A stretch of 64,000 nucleotides of DNA from Pseudomonas chlororaphis subsp. chlororaphis (GTDB lineage: Bacteria > Pseudomonadota > Gammaproteobacteria > Pseudomonadales > Pseudomonadaceae). Under the pieces are notes generated by a model, which had not been told where the DNA came from, searched no databases, and was given only the letters and a program-made list of their open reading frames with translations. The stretch spans positions 2,852,001 through 2,916,000 of the forward strand of contig NZ_CP027712.1 in the NCBI RefSeq assembly GCF_003945765.1, read 5' to 3'. Below are positions 36,899 to 45,056 of the stretch, one piece after another. Numbering within the stretch: position 1 is the stretch's first letter; every line of letters starts with the position of its first letter. Position numbers and translations under genes: made by a program.

Positions 36899-37579
36899 CT
36901 AGACCCGGTCGAGGGCAAAGTCCGCCGGATCGAAGCGCTCGCTCGTGTCCATCCGGATATTGCGCAGGCCCAGGGTTTTCAGGTGCGAGGCATAGAGCGG
37001 TTCGGAAAAATAGCTGATCAGGAGCGAGCGACGGCGTGCGCCGCTCGGGTTCAGGCAGCCCGCGTGCAGCAGATCGACATCGAACACCAGGATGTCCCCG
37101 GCGGAGCCTGAAAGCTGCACGGACCGCGACTCGTCGGTGAAGTCCAATGGCGGCTCTCCCGGCCCGGGGCGATGGCTGCCGGGGACGATTCGGGTGGCGC
37201 CGTTCCCGGGGCCATAGTCGTCGAAAAAAGCCAGGGCGTTGGCTATGTCGCCTGGCCGCTGGGCCGACAGGTCGCGGTGCAGTTGCTGATGGCCGCCACC
37301 GGCTAGGGGCTCGCGACCTTCCACCTGGGAGAGGAAGAAGCGTTCCCCGATCAACTCGCCCACCACCGCCAGCACCTGCGGCAGGCGACACACCGCCTGA
37401 ACCGTCGAATCCGCGTCCAGCAGCGAATGGCGCCAGTCCATGCCACGGGGCACAGGCCATTGGTTCGACGGCATCACGCCTGCGTCGAACACGGCACGCA
37501 GCTCACCCAGCCACTCGGCCGGGATCGCTTGGCGCAGCAGCACATAACCCTCTCGATGGAGTTGCTCGCGGTCGGTCAT
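36899..37579 (-). CDS. Phytanoyl-CoA dioxygenase (PhyH) family Fe(II)/2-oxoglutarate enzyme
   Basis: A 226-aa non-heme iron dioxygenase. The iron triad is His101 and Asp103 (QLHRDLS) with His172 (DLLHAGCLN), and an Arg at 182-183 would bind 2-oxoglutarate. EGYVLLRQAIP near the N-terminus and RIVPGSHRPGP in the middle are typical PhyH-family segments. Members hydroxylate diverse small molecules, and no substrate is evident. The ATG at 37579 is five bases after the stop of the FAD oxidoreductase gene, so the two form an operon in which this gene is second. Longer in-frame starts upstream overlap that gene and are rejected. Confidence 0.83.
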   Translation of the reverse strand: MTDREQLHREGYVLLRQAIPAEWLGELRAVFDAGVMPSNQWPVPRGMDWRHSLLDADSTVQAVCRLPQVLAVVGELIGERFFLSQVEGREPLAGGGHQQLHRDLSAQRPGDIANALAFFDDYGPGNGATRIVPGSHRPGPGEPPLDFTDESRSVQLSGSAGDILVFDVDLLHAGCLNPSGARRRSLLISYFSEPLYASHLKTLGLRNIRMDTSERFDPADFALDRV

Positions 37580-37584
37580 GGTCC

Positions 37585-38658
37585 CTATGCCTGGAAAAAT
37601 CGCCCGGGACGGCAGAGGGCAAGGGCAGGGGATGCCGTGTCGTCGATGATCTCCTCGCTGGCCAGGCGGCCGACTATCGCCGCCAGCGTGACGCCAGGGT
37701 GCATCGCACACACATACACATCGCCGATATCGGGCAGATAGCCGATGATGGGCGTGCCATCGACCGGCATGGGCCTGAGCCCGACACAGGCCGACTCCAG
37801 CTCGATGGACGCAACCCCGTGGAGCTCGTTCCGGATGGCCTGGGCGGTGCGCAGCGCTATCGCGGCTGGCTGGTTTTCCAACGCGTCGTCCAGGTAGTCT
37901 TCCGCCGCCAGCAGCGTGCCGTCCGGGCCTTGCCGCACTTCCATTTCCGGGCTGGAGATAAGAGTGCGCACGAGGTCGGGTGGTGAGGCGTAGCGGATCA
38001 ATATGGCCGGGGAGGCCGCTATTGGCAGGGGCAGGTTCAGCAGCTCGGTCAGCTGCTTGATACCCGTCCCGGCGGCCAGCACGACAACGTCGGCCTCGAT
38101 ACGGCCCCTTGCGGTTGCGACGCCCGTCACCCGCGCACCCTGGGTGGTAAAGCCGAGCACCCGCGTCTGGGTGAGCACCTGCGCGCCATGAGCCTGGGCG
38201 CCGGCGATCAACGCCTGGGTTGCTTGCACGGCGTCCAGCGCGCCTTCTTCGGCGGCGTACATGGCCTGCTGCGGGGGATGCTTGAGGTTTGGCTCGAGGT
38301 CGAGGATCTGTGAGCGCGACAGCTGGGTTGCCGAAGGCGGGTGGCCCGAGGCGTGCAGCGCTTCACTCGGGTTTGTGCCGTAAGACAGGGCACCGGTCCA
38401 GCGCACCTTCAGGCCAGGCAGCTCGGTTTCGAGCCGGCGGTATTCCTGGATCGCCGCACCGCGCAATGAGGCGATGGGATCGGGCCCGTCGTGGGCGGTG
38501 TTGATCCAGGCGAATGAGCGTCCCGTCACCCCGGACGCTATGTCTTCAGCCTCCACCAGAATGACCTTCGCGCCTCTGCCCGCCAGGTGATACGCCAGGG
38601 ACGCGCCCACTATGCCTGCGCCAATGACCACGACGCGTTTGTTTACCGCGTTCCCCAT
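37585..38658 (-). CDS. FAD-dependent oxidoreductase, DAO family
   Basis: A 357-aa flavoprotein of the D-amino-acid oxidase/glycine oxidase superfamily. The dinucleotide-binding motif RVVVIGAGIVGASLAYHLA is at the N-terminus, then SGVTGRSFAWINTAH, where similar enzymes attach or bind FAD. The C-terminal substrate-domain block CVGLRPMPVDGTPIIGYLP is typical. Oxidation of a secondary or primary amine is expected; the substrate is unknown. The ATG at 38658 is favoured because GGAGG lies seven bases upstream, with ATG at 38670 as alternative. It is cotranscribed with the PhyH-type dioxygenase just downstream. Confidence 0.85.
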   Translation of the reverse strand: MGNAVNKRVVVIGAGIVGASLAYHLAGRGAKVILVEAEDIASGVTGRSFAWINTAHDGPDPIASLRGAAIQEYRRLETELPGLKVRWTGALSYGTNPSEALHASGHPPSATQLSRSQILDLEPNLKHPPQQAMYAAEEGALDAVQATQALIAGAQAHGAQVLTQTRVLGFTTQGARVTGVATARGRIEADVVVLAAGTGIKQLTELLNLPLPIAASPAILIRYASPPDLVRTLISSPEMEVRQGPDGTLLAAEDYLDDALENQPAAIALRTAQAIRNELHGVASIELESACVGLRPMPVDGTPIIGYLPDIGDVYVCAMHPGVTLAAIVGRLASEEIIDDTASPALALCRPGRFFQA

Positions 38659-38766
38659 ATCAACCTCCATGTTGTCGACCTGATGAGGGTAGGGCATCCA
38701 GATAAACGAATACCCTGAGAACCGAGCGGCCTGCTTCGCAAGCTCCCTGTTATTTCTTTTGCACTG

Positions 38767-39066
38767 CTATTTTTTGCACTCCGCCAACACCACTTTGCAG
38801 GTGCCGGGCGTGCCGCCGGAGCGGCCGGCATATCGGATGCAGTTATTCAGGGATTTCTGGCGCGCCATGCCCAGGGTGGAACCCCAGGCCAGGCCACCCT
38901 CGCCGGAAGTGGGCAGCGCTTTGGCGTAACAGTTCGAGCCGATGCTGGCGGTCGAATAACGATACTTGGCGGCTTTGCTTGAACATCCCGCGATCAGCGC
39001 CAGGTTGATGGCGAGCAGGGAAAACAGGATCCATGACGAGTATGGGCGTACTGCTGTTCTGGTCAT
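38767..39066 (-). CDS. Small lipoprotein
   Basis: A 99-aa protein with a type II signal peptide: hydrophobic WILFSLLAINLALIAGCSS contains the lipobox IAGC, so the mature protein is about 72 aa anchored by Cys28. The mature part has four more cysteines (SNCYAK, NNCIRY, GTCKV, AECKK), probably forming two disulfides in the periplasm. LAWGSTLGMARQKSLNNC resembles the DUF4189-like small domain, but I am not sure. Stop and start are well placed, and no operon partner is apparent. Confidence 0.72.
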   Translation of the reverse strand: MTRTAVRPYSSWILFSLLAINLALIAGCSSKAAKYRYSTASIGSNCYAKALPTSGEGGLAWGSTLGMARQKSLNNCIRYAGRSGGTPGTCKVVLAECKK

Positions 39067-39220
39067 TCCGGTTCCCCTGTATCAAGACGGTAGAGGCGTG
39101 TTCGCAGTGCTGTTCTATTCAGCTTAGAGGGTATCGCGCCTGGCCCTGGGGCCGTCTGGCGGAGTGGATGCGTTTGGGTGTGCCTTGCGTCGGTTGCCAT
39201 CCGTGTTTGCCTTATCGCAG

Positions 39221-39622
39221 TCATGGTTCTTGCGGCCAATTGTCCTGGATTTCGTACCACGAAGCCTTGAACGCCACCTGAATGTGTTTCTGTTTATCCG
39301 CGGTGAAGGGTGTATCCAGAGTGCCCAGGGCGATCGAGATCCAGTCGGCGTATTCGCCCTGGCCTCTGGACCAGAACAGCGACGAACCGCACTGGCCGCA
39401 AAACTGGCGCAACACCGTTTCGGACGATCGATAGGACTGGAGGCTCCCGGCACCCTGCACGATGCGCAGATCGCTGCGCAACACACTGCCATAGCTGGCG
39501 AATGCCGCTCCATGGCTTTTCCGGCACTGGCTGCAATGGCAGTGGGAAAGTGCCTTGGGGCGCGACGAGAGCTGGTATTTGACGGCACCGCAAAGGCAGC
39601 AGCCCTGGAAGGTGTCAGTCAT
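39221..39622 (-). CDS. GFA family zinc protein (glutathione-dependent formaldehyde-activating-like)
   Basis: A 133-aa protein of the GFA/CENP-V zinc family. The cysteine sets are CCLCG near the N-terminus, HCHCSQCRKSHG and FCGQCGSSLFW, which bind two zinc ions in this fold. The family name comes from a glutathione-formaldehyde adduct role that is not general. The MTDTFQG start and the C-terminal WYEIQDNWPQEP are normal. A degraded second copy lies at 47650-47846, with similar DNA also in front of both. Formaldehyde made by VanA in this window could be relevant only by coincidence. Confidence 0.88.
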   Translation of the reverse strand: MTDTFQGCCLCGAVKYQLSSRPKALSHCHCSQCRKSHGAAFASYGSVLRSDLRIVQGAGSLQSYRSSETVLRQFCGQCGSSLFWSRGQGEYADWISIALGTLDTPFTADKQKHIQVAFKASWYEIQDNWPQEP

Positions 39623-39873
39623 TTAAGGGCGTACCTTGAAACGGAAAGGCGCCCATTTAAGCAACCGGTGTCGGGGATGTCGAATGGCTGACTATTGCTG
39701 TTCGTTAACACTGGCTTTCGCCCAGAAGCGACGCTCGCCACTGGCTGCTCGAAGCCGAGAGAGTGTAAAAGCGCTTCCTCGAACCCTTGTTGTGATTCCT
39801 GAGGGTTTCCTAGTAAGGATTGTCCGTGAAGCGCTTTATTCAAGGTGTTAGGCGCCACTTGTCAGCATAAAGC

Positions 39874-40482
39874 TCAAGGCGCCCGGGCAAGTAGAGTCAG
39901 CCACAGGGCAATACCGAAATCGCCCCTGATCGTATTGCGACTGCCCGCGACACTTGCATAACCGTAGTCCTTGGCCAGAGCAAAAAGCGCTTCCGGACTT
40001 ACGTTGCCGCCAAAAACAGAAATTGCATTTGAAAATGCTTGCGCAGGAAAGAATATTCTTCCGAACCAGGATGCTCTCACGCCTGCAATCTCCAGGATTA
40101 CATCCTCATTTGCGGCAGCAAGTTCGTTAATACTGCGATCAGAGACCGACTCTAGACCTGTATCAAGGCTTTTCCCTCTCAGGGCGAGTACGGACGCACC
40201 GTATATATGATTGGTAAGCTGGCCGAACTTTCTGCCCGGAACTTTAAAGGTGGAAAACTCCTTGCTTTTCTTATAGATCAGCTGCGCAACTTGGTAATCC
40301 AACTCGAATGCTTCTGAAACCGCAGAAAGATCAGTGCGATTTATCGGGAAGATGAATCCAAAATAAGCATCCCTGGTCGCATCAATTTTCTCATGAAGAT
40401 GCCTCGCCTTTTCCTTGTATAGCAATTCAACGTCTTCGCACGTCACGCTACTCAAGTGAACAACATCCAATGATCTGTTCAT
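39874..40482 (-). CDS. Hypothetical protein, low-GC orphan
   Basis: A 202-aa protein that I do not recognise. It has no signal peptide; a mainly helical prediction, a basic central stretch (YKKSKEFSTFKVPGRKFG) and a hydrophobic C-terminus (FGIALWLTLLARAP) can be seen. Its codons are AT-richer than those of the surrounding genes, and A-rich third positions are common, so recent acquisition is likely. The flanks, 39623-39873 and 40483-40865, have similar low-GC character and contain no other gene that I can support. The start at 40482 follows an acceptable GGGAA. No conserved motif suggests a function. Confidence 0.5.
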   Translation of the reverse strand: MNRSLDVVHLSSVTCEDVELLYKEKARHLHEKIDATRDAYFGFIFPINRTDLSAVSEAFELDYQVAQLIYKKSKEFSTFKVPGRKFGQLTNHIYGASVLALRGKSLDTGLESVSDRSINELAAANEDVILEIAGVRASWFGRIFFPAQAFSNAISVFGGNVSPEALFALAKDYGYASVAGSRNTIRGDFGIALWLTLLARAP

Positions 40483-40865
40483 AGCAATTCCCTTCGACTA
40501 TCCCGAGAGATGATATATAGCTAACGATTGAACTCAGGGGCGGGCTTTAGCTCGTCCCTGCGAACGAAGCGAGCAATTTAAGCGCATGGTCATGTTTTTT
40601 ATTAACGATCAAGTTCCTCCGTGAAAGTGATTGCGAATGTATTACGTATAGTTCGAAAATGGCGTTTCATAATATCGATGTGCGTTTATTTATATAGCCA
40701 ATCCCTCCAAGGGGGCAGCAAGGGATATTCCCTCCTTTGGCAAGTCAAATGTTGAATCGTCCCTGATTTCCTGGGCACCAGCGAACGATTGCAAAGGGTG
40801 GTAAGCCGTCAGGCGTGACTGGCGTGGATTCAACCGGACGTTGCACCGGGAGGGAGATCCTGCAT
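40483..40865. other. Gene-free low-GC stretch
   Basis: This 383-bp region between the low-GC hypothetical gene and the kinase-like gene holds no frame that I can support. It includes the AT-rich block around 40600-40700 that probably carries the promoter of the hypothetical gene. I see no repeat boundary or attachment-like duplication. Confidence 0.6.
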
Positions 40866-41402
40866 TCACTCCAGGCAGGCTTCAGGTGTCGCCGGCAGGC
40901 TATCGAGAAACGCGGCAATCTGCCGGCGGCCGCGCAAGTGCAGCGTGGGAATCTGCGGACCTATGGCCAGGCGTACCGCCTCGATACCCGGGCGGTAGCC
41001 GCGATCGAAAGTCCATACGAAGCGCAGGAAGGTCAGGAATGCCCGATCGAGCTTTTCCGTGCAGCCTGCGGCAAGGTCAGGCCGGGGACGGTTCATGATG
41101 CTGCGTATGATCACCCGGGTGAAACAGGTGAGCCGTGGCGTATCGAGCCAGATGATCAGATCGGCACGGGGCAGGCGAAGGTCGAAGGTCCGCCGGGCAT
41201 AGTTGCCTTCACACACCCAGGCAGCCGGTGCTAGCGCCGCGCGGACCCGTTCGCGGAACTGCTCGGCGTCGGGTTCGACCCAACCGGGCTCCCAGAACAG
41301 CGTGTCCAGGTGGACCACAGGCAGGTTCCGGCGCTTGCCGAGGGCACGGGCGAGGGTGGATTTGCCGCTCCCGGCATTACCCAGAATTACAATCCGTTGC
41401 AT
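40866..41402 (-). CDS. P-loop nucleotide kinase-like ATPase
   Basis: A 178-aa AAA_17/adenylate-kinase-like protein. The Walker A motif GNAGSGKSTLARAL is at residues 8-21, directly at the N-terminus, then HLDTLFWEPGW, ADLIIWLDTPR (Walker B-like) and IIRSIMNRPRPD. Members resemble shikimate or uridine kinases and topology-modulation protein FlaR; the true substrate is unknown. The ATG at 41402 begins MQRIVILG directly before the P-loop and follows a modest GGAAG; the in-frame ATG 16 codons upstream is less likely. It is monocistronic. Confidence 0.8.
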   Translation of the reverse strand: MQRIVILGNAGSGKSTLARALGKRRNLPVVHLDTLFWEPGWVEPDAEQFRERVRAALAPAAWVCEGNYARRTFDLRLPRADLIIWLDTPRLTCFTRVIIRSIMNRPRPDLAAGCTEKLDRAFLTFLRFVWTFDRGYRPGIEAVRLAIGPQIPTLHLRGRRQIAAFLDSLPATPEACLE

Positions 41403-41658
41403 GGGCGCTTCCTGTCGCGAAAAAAGCCGGCGATTGTGCCGGTTTTGCATCGCCAGTTAAAGGCGAATAGCGGGGCCGACCGCGCCGGGAATGGAATGTG
41501 TGTTGCCAGTGTGGGGCCTGAAGCCGAGAGCAGGATGTCGATCCATCCTGGTCCCCATTGAACGCCTGCTTCCGACCCTTTGTCGCCTGTCGGCAGCGCT
41601 CGCCTTTTCGGGGTGTCTACTGCTAGTGAGGCCCTGTAGGTACAGGGAGGAGAGCAGC

Positions 41659-42003
41659 ATGAGCAATGAACAGGTGGCACCGGAAACCAAAGGGGTTGCA
41701 GTGCAGGTACTGGCAACCATTGACCTGGGTCCCGAAATCGAGGGCATGGCCGGGCGCCAACTCAGAATGCGCCTGGTGACCATCGAGCCTGGAGGCGTAT
41801 TCGGGCCGATCCACAACCATAAAGACCGGCCAGGCGTCGTCTACATACTGGAAGGCACCATCACTGACCATCGCGAGGGCGGCGACACGGACTATGGCCC
41901 GGGAGTGGGGTGGCCCGAGGACCGGGACACCACGCACTGGCTTGAGAACAAAGGGCCGATTCCGGCGCGGGAGATCTCGGTCGATATTATCCGGCAAGAG
42001 TGA
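41659..42003 (+). CDS. Cupin-domain protein
   Basis: A 114-aa cytoplasmic small cupin. Metal-binding motifs are GPIHNHKDRPGVVYILEG (two His, with Gly-Val where Glu often lies) and, in a divergent second motif, PEDRDTTHWLENKGP. It lacks a signal peptide, unlike the cupin at 34618. The ATG at 41659 is preceded by GGAGGAG, an excellent ribosome site, so upstream in-frame starts are rejected. Function is unknown; it may bind a small acid or protect a metal. No operon partner is evident. Confidence 0.82.
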   Translation: MSNEQVAPETKGVAVQVLATIDLGPEIEGMAGRQLRMRLVTIEPGGVFGPIHNHKDRPGVVYILEGTITDHREGGDTDYGPGVGWPEDRDTTHWLENKGPIPAREISVDIIRQE

Positions 42004-42058
42004 GCCCGGGCCGAACATCGATACGGGCGAGCCAGACGCGCGGTTCGCCCAACGCCCA

Positions 42059-42544
42059 TCATTCCCCCGCACCCGCCGCGCCATTGCTCGGGTCGCCCTC
42101 GGCCAGCATGCGCATCAGGATTGCCCGCTCCTTCGGCCCTGGCACCAGGCCGCTGGTCTGGCCTTCCAGGACGGTGATGCCGTCTTCGTTGGTCATGCTG
42201 ATGGCCGCCGTAGCCCGGCCTTGTTCGTCAAGCGCCTGGATGACCCAGTGGCAGGTGATGGTGTCGCCGGCGTACACCGGCTGCTTGAACTGGAAGCTCA
42301 TGGCCGAGGCCAGCCAGCCGATCTGCCCGCCGATTTCGGTGAGCAGGCTGGCGGTCAGCAGGCCATGGGAAACCGGCGCCCTGAAGCGCCGGGCCGCGGC
42401 GAACTCGGCATCGAAATGCACCGGGTTGTAGTCGCGGGACAGCGTGGCGAAGCCCTGGATATTCGCCTCTGAAAAACAGCGGGAGAGGGTGAAGCGGTCG
42501 CCTGCCTGAAGCCCTTCGGCGGCGCGCTGTCGGAAGCTTTTCAT
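42059..42544 (-). CDS. MaoC-like (R)-specific enoyl-CoA hydratase
   Basis: A 161-aa hot-dog-fold hydratase. The catalytic Asp and His are in SRDYNPVHFDAEFAAARRF, and the HGLL that follows completes the hydratase-2 motif. Such enzymes add water to trans-2-enoyl-CoA to give (R)-3-hydroxyacyl-CoA, for example for polyhydroxyalkanoate synthesis (PhaJ). The length and the ETIGGQ-like segment TEIGGQIGWLASAM match. The ATG at 42544 begins MKSFRQRAAEG; further upstream starts overlap the LysE gene's end region. The LysE exporter gene lies 75 bp upstream on the same strand. Confidence 0.85.
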   Translation of the reverse strand: MKSFRQRAAEGLQAGDRFTLSRCFSEANIQGFATLSRDYNPVHFDAEFAAARRFRAPVSHGLLTASLLTEIGGQIGWLASAMSFQFKQPVYAGDTITCHWVIQALDEQGRATAAISMTNEDGITVLEGQTSGLVPGPKERAILMRMLAEGDPSNGAAGAGE

Positions 42545-42619
42545 TGCGGTTCCTGGTCCTTTTGCGTATTCGGGGGAGTGCGGTTTCGAGCCTTTTGGAT
42601 ACCCGTGGAACATACCGGT

Positions 42620-43237
42620 TCAGCGCAGGATCTGCTCGACGAACAGCAGCACCGCGATGATGATCATCAGCGCCCCCGAGAGCCGGCTGACCGCTTGCGC
42701 GGCCACCGGGCGCGTCTGCAACACGGCGCGGGAAGCAAAGCCCACCAGCAGGTAGATCACCGCGCAGCTGAAGGCATGCAGCAGCCCCAGCGCGACGATT
42801 TGCAGCGGCACCGGCCAGGCGGCCAGCGGGTCGGTGAATTGTGGCAGCAAGGCCAGGAACAGCAGGAACACCTTGGGGTTGAGGCCACTGACGCAGGCCC
42901 CCTTGAGGGTCCAGCGAGCCCAGGACGCAGAGGCTTGGGCCTCCCCGGCGCGGGGCACGGACGGGTTGCGCAGCATATTGATCCCCAGCCAGAGCAGATA
43001 GCCAGCCCCGCCAAGGGTCAGCAGCGAGAGGGCCAGGGGATTGCTGGCGATCAGCCCGCCGACCCCGGTGGCCACTATCAGCGTCGCCAGCAGATGCCCG
43101 ATCAACAGGCCGGCCACCGCGGGTATCACCACTCGCCCGAACAGGCCGGCCGATATCGCGTAGGCCCAATCCGCCCCGGGGGTGATCACAAATAGAAACG
43201 ACACTGCCCAGAACGCCGCGAAAATACTCAGGCTCAT
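42620..43237 (-). CDS. LysE/RhtB-family amino acid exporter
   Basis: A 205-aa inner-membrane exporter with six hydrophobic segments. The N-terminal motif FVITPGADWAYAISAG and the middle GYLLWLGINMLRNP, SGLNPKVFLLFLALLPQF are the LysE/RhtB signatures. Substrates are neutral or basic amino acids or analogues. It is divergent from an Lrp/AsnC-type regulator, the standard arrangement in which the regulator activates export when the amino acid accumulates. A palindrome lies in the shared 181-bp region. Confidence 0.9.
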   Translation of the reverse strand: MSLSIFAAFWAVSFLFVITPGADWAYAISAGLFGRVVIPAVAGLLIGHLLATLIVATGVGGLIASNPLALSLLTLGGAGYLLWLGINMLRNPSVPRAGEAQASASWARWTLKGACVSGLNPKVFLLFLALLPQFTDPLAAWPVPLQIVALGLLHAFSCAVIYLLVGFASRAVLQTRPVAAQAVSRLSGALMIIIAVLLFVEQILR

Positions 43238-43361
43238 GGCCGTCTTGCCTTGTGCTGCTGGGCGAATGCTGTTTCTGGGCGGTCGACGGTGGTGTTAATC
43301 GGGGAGGGCATGCTTCTTTCTCGCAAAGATCAGGTTTGCGGAAAGATTAATGGAGTGCGGT

Positions 43362-43375
43362 GAGAATATTTTCTC
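43362..43375. promoter_or_regulatory. Lrp-type operator in lysE-lrp intergenic region
   Basis: GAGAATATTTTCTC has perfect five-base arms around TATT and lies 44 bp upstream of the Lrp-type start and 125 bp upstream of lysE. Its AT-rich centre and GAG...CTC arms are like Lrp/AsnC-family sites. The assignment is inferred. Confidence 0.4.
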
Positions 43376-43418
43376 TATTATTCCAGTCCGAATAAGCTTT
43401 TGGGGTAGATCCTTCCAG

Positions 43419-43871
43419 ATGGACAGAATTGATCAGAAGATTCTTGCCGAGCTGCAGGCGGACGGGCGTTTGTCGGTGACCGAGCTGGCGGAACGGGTCG
43501 GCCTCAGCCTGTCGCCGTGCCATCGTCGCGTGCGGGCGCTGGAGGAGTCGGGGGTGATCCAGGGCTATCGCGCCCAGTTGTCGCCCAGCGCCCTGGGCCT
43601 GACGTTTTCGGCGATGGTCTTTGCCACGCTGCGTGAGGGCGATCACCAGGCGGTGGCCGCCTTCGAAGCGGCGCTGCTGCCGATCCCGCAGGTCGTCGAG
43701 GCGCAACGGCTGTTTGGCGAGCCGGATTACCTGCTGCACGTCATCACCCGCGACCTGCCGGCCTTCCAGCAGCTTTACGATGATCGCCTGTCCAAGCTGC
43801 CCAACGTCCAGCGCCTGACCTCGACCCTGGTGATGAAACGGGTGATTCAGGACCGCTCGCTGCCGTTGTGA
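43419..43871 (+). CDS. Lrp/AsnC-family transcriptional regulator
   Basis: A 150-aa regulator. The helix-turn-helix is DRIDQKILAELQADGRLSVT, continued by ELAERVGLSLSPCHRRVRAL. The C-terminal RAM domain for amino-acid binding is residues 70-140 (VEAQRLFGEPDYLLHVITRD). The ATG at 43419 begins MDRIDQKIL as in the family; the in-frame start at 43350 would lie in the promoter and over the palindrome. It is divergent from the LysE/RhtB exporter, which is presumably its target. Confidence 0.92.
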   Translation: MDRIDQKILAELQADGRLSVTELAERVGLSLSPCHRRVRALEESGVIQGYRAQLSPSALGLTFSAMVFATLREGDHQAVAAFEAALLPIPQVVEAQRLFGEPDYLLHVITRDLPAFQQLYDDRLSKLPNVQRLTSTLVMKRVIQDRSLPL

Positions 43872-43916
43872 GACGCGTCGACAAACACATCAGAACAACA
43901 CTTCAGGGAGATACCG

Positions 43917-44378
43917 ATGCGTGAACGAAAATCGGCAAGATTGCTGGTCATCAACCCTTCGCGAAAGGTCCTGCTGTTCCGCTTCCTGCACAAGGAAGGA
44001 GCGCTGGCGGGGGATGACTATTGGGCCACGCCCGGTGGCGGGCTTGAAGGGGACGAAACCTTCCAGGTCGCGGCGATTCGTGAACTGCACGAGGAAACCG
44101 GTATTCAGGTCAGCGCGGTGGGAGAGCCAGTGGCCGGTCGCCGGTTCCCCATGCAACTGCCCTGTGGCGAATGGGTGACCTCCGTCGAGCAATATTTTGT
44201 GGTGCACGCGCCAGACCAGCCGCTCTCTCGTGCCGGCTGGACCTCATCCGAGGCCCAGGTGATGGCCGATCATCATTGGTGGTCCGCCGATGATCTGCGA
44301 GCCACCGAGGCCACCGTCTGGCCGCAAGCGCTGGTGCACATGCTGGAAGAAGCGGGGGTGTTCGAGCGGTCCTTGTAG
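43917..44378 (+). CDS. Nudix hydrolase
   Basis: A 153-aa Nudix-domain protein. The Nudix box GX5EX7REUXEEXGU is readable as GGLEGDETFQVAAIRELHEE followed by TGI (about residues 41-63), with both metal-binding glutamates. Such enzymes hydrolyse nucleoside diphosphates linked to another moiety. The C-terminal part HWWSADDLRATEATVWPQAL is typical of the ADP-ribose/mutator-like class, but the substrate is unknown. The gene starts 45 bp after the Lrp-type stop with AGGGAGAT upstream and could share its transcript. Confidence 0.88.
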   Translation: MRERKSARLLVINPSRKVLLFRFLHKEGALAGDDYWATPGGGLEGDETFQVAAIRELHEETGIQVSAVGEPVAGRRFPMQLPCGEWVTSVEQYFVVHAPDQPLSRAGWTSSEAQVMADHHWWSADDLRATEATVWPQALVHMLEEAGVFERSL

Positions 44379-44544
44379 CGTTTTACCGCGGGCTGATTCT
44401 GGCTTGATGCGGGGCTGCCGATCTCCCGCGCGGCCGGGATTTTCCGGCTGGCGGTTTATGCCGTCGATCCAGATTCGCCCTCGACATTCACAACGGCGCC
44501 GTCGGCTCGTTCCTCTCTCTACCAACCATTAGAGGGAACGCCCG

Positions 44545-44997
44545 ATGAAAAACACCGAACTCAGCCACATCATCCTCAGTGACCACTCGCGCATCGAGGC
44601 CGCCATCAGTACCGGCGCGGCCTGGGAAGTCTGGTTCCAGGTCGAGTTTCTGATGCTGCTGCGCGCAGCCCACCTGGGGTGCACTCGCGAAGCGCCTTAC
44701 CCACCGCCGAACGGCACCCTGCACCTGGATGTACTGGCCAGCCAGGGTGTCGAGATCTATGCCATCGAGGTGAAAGTCGAGAGCGCCACCAATGCTGGCA
44801 ACAAACTGTTGGCGGAAACCCGCAAGGATATCGAGAAAATCGCCAAATACACCGAGCCTGTCGAGGCCCGCTGGGTGGTTTCCCTGGCCTATAGCGACGT
44901 GGCCAAACGCTCGTTGCGCGGTTTCACGGTGGAGAACAGCGGCCACGCCATCTACCACGAGGCCGGTGCGATCGGCTGCATGATCTTCTCGGTTTGA
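44545..44997 (+). CDS. Hypothetical protein, PD-(D/E)XK nuclease-like
   Basis: A 150-aa protein of no family that I can name. Its centre has LHLDVLASQGVEIYAIEVKV, where Asp, then Glu-Val-Lys after a hydrophobic beta strand, matches the D...ExK core of the PD-(D/E)XK fold; an upstream Glu occurs in AAWEVWFQVEFLMLLRA. The length is close to the minimum for that fold. The N-terminus has no signal. The gene has AGAGGGAAC before the ATG at 44545. It could be a small endonuclease, or an inactive relative with a binding role; I rate the fold plausible and the activity unknown. It converges with the PLD-like gene. Confidence 0.55.
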   Translation: MKNTELSHIILSDHSRIEAAISTGAAWEVWFQVEFLMLLRAAHLGCTREAPYPPPNGTLHLDVLASQGVEIYAIEVKVESATNAGNKLLAETRKDIEKIAKYTEPVEARWVVSLAYSDVAKRSLRGFTVENSGHAIYHEAGAIGCMIFSV

Positions 44998-45056
44998 CCC
45001 GCGCAGGCGCCAGCAGGGCATGAGGCCTTCCTGGCACCTTTCGACAGTTCGCGCCC

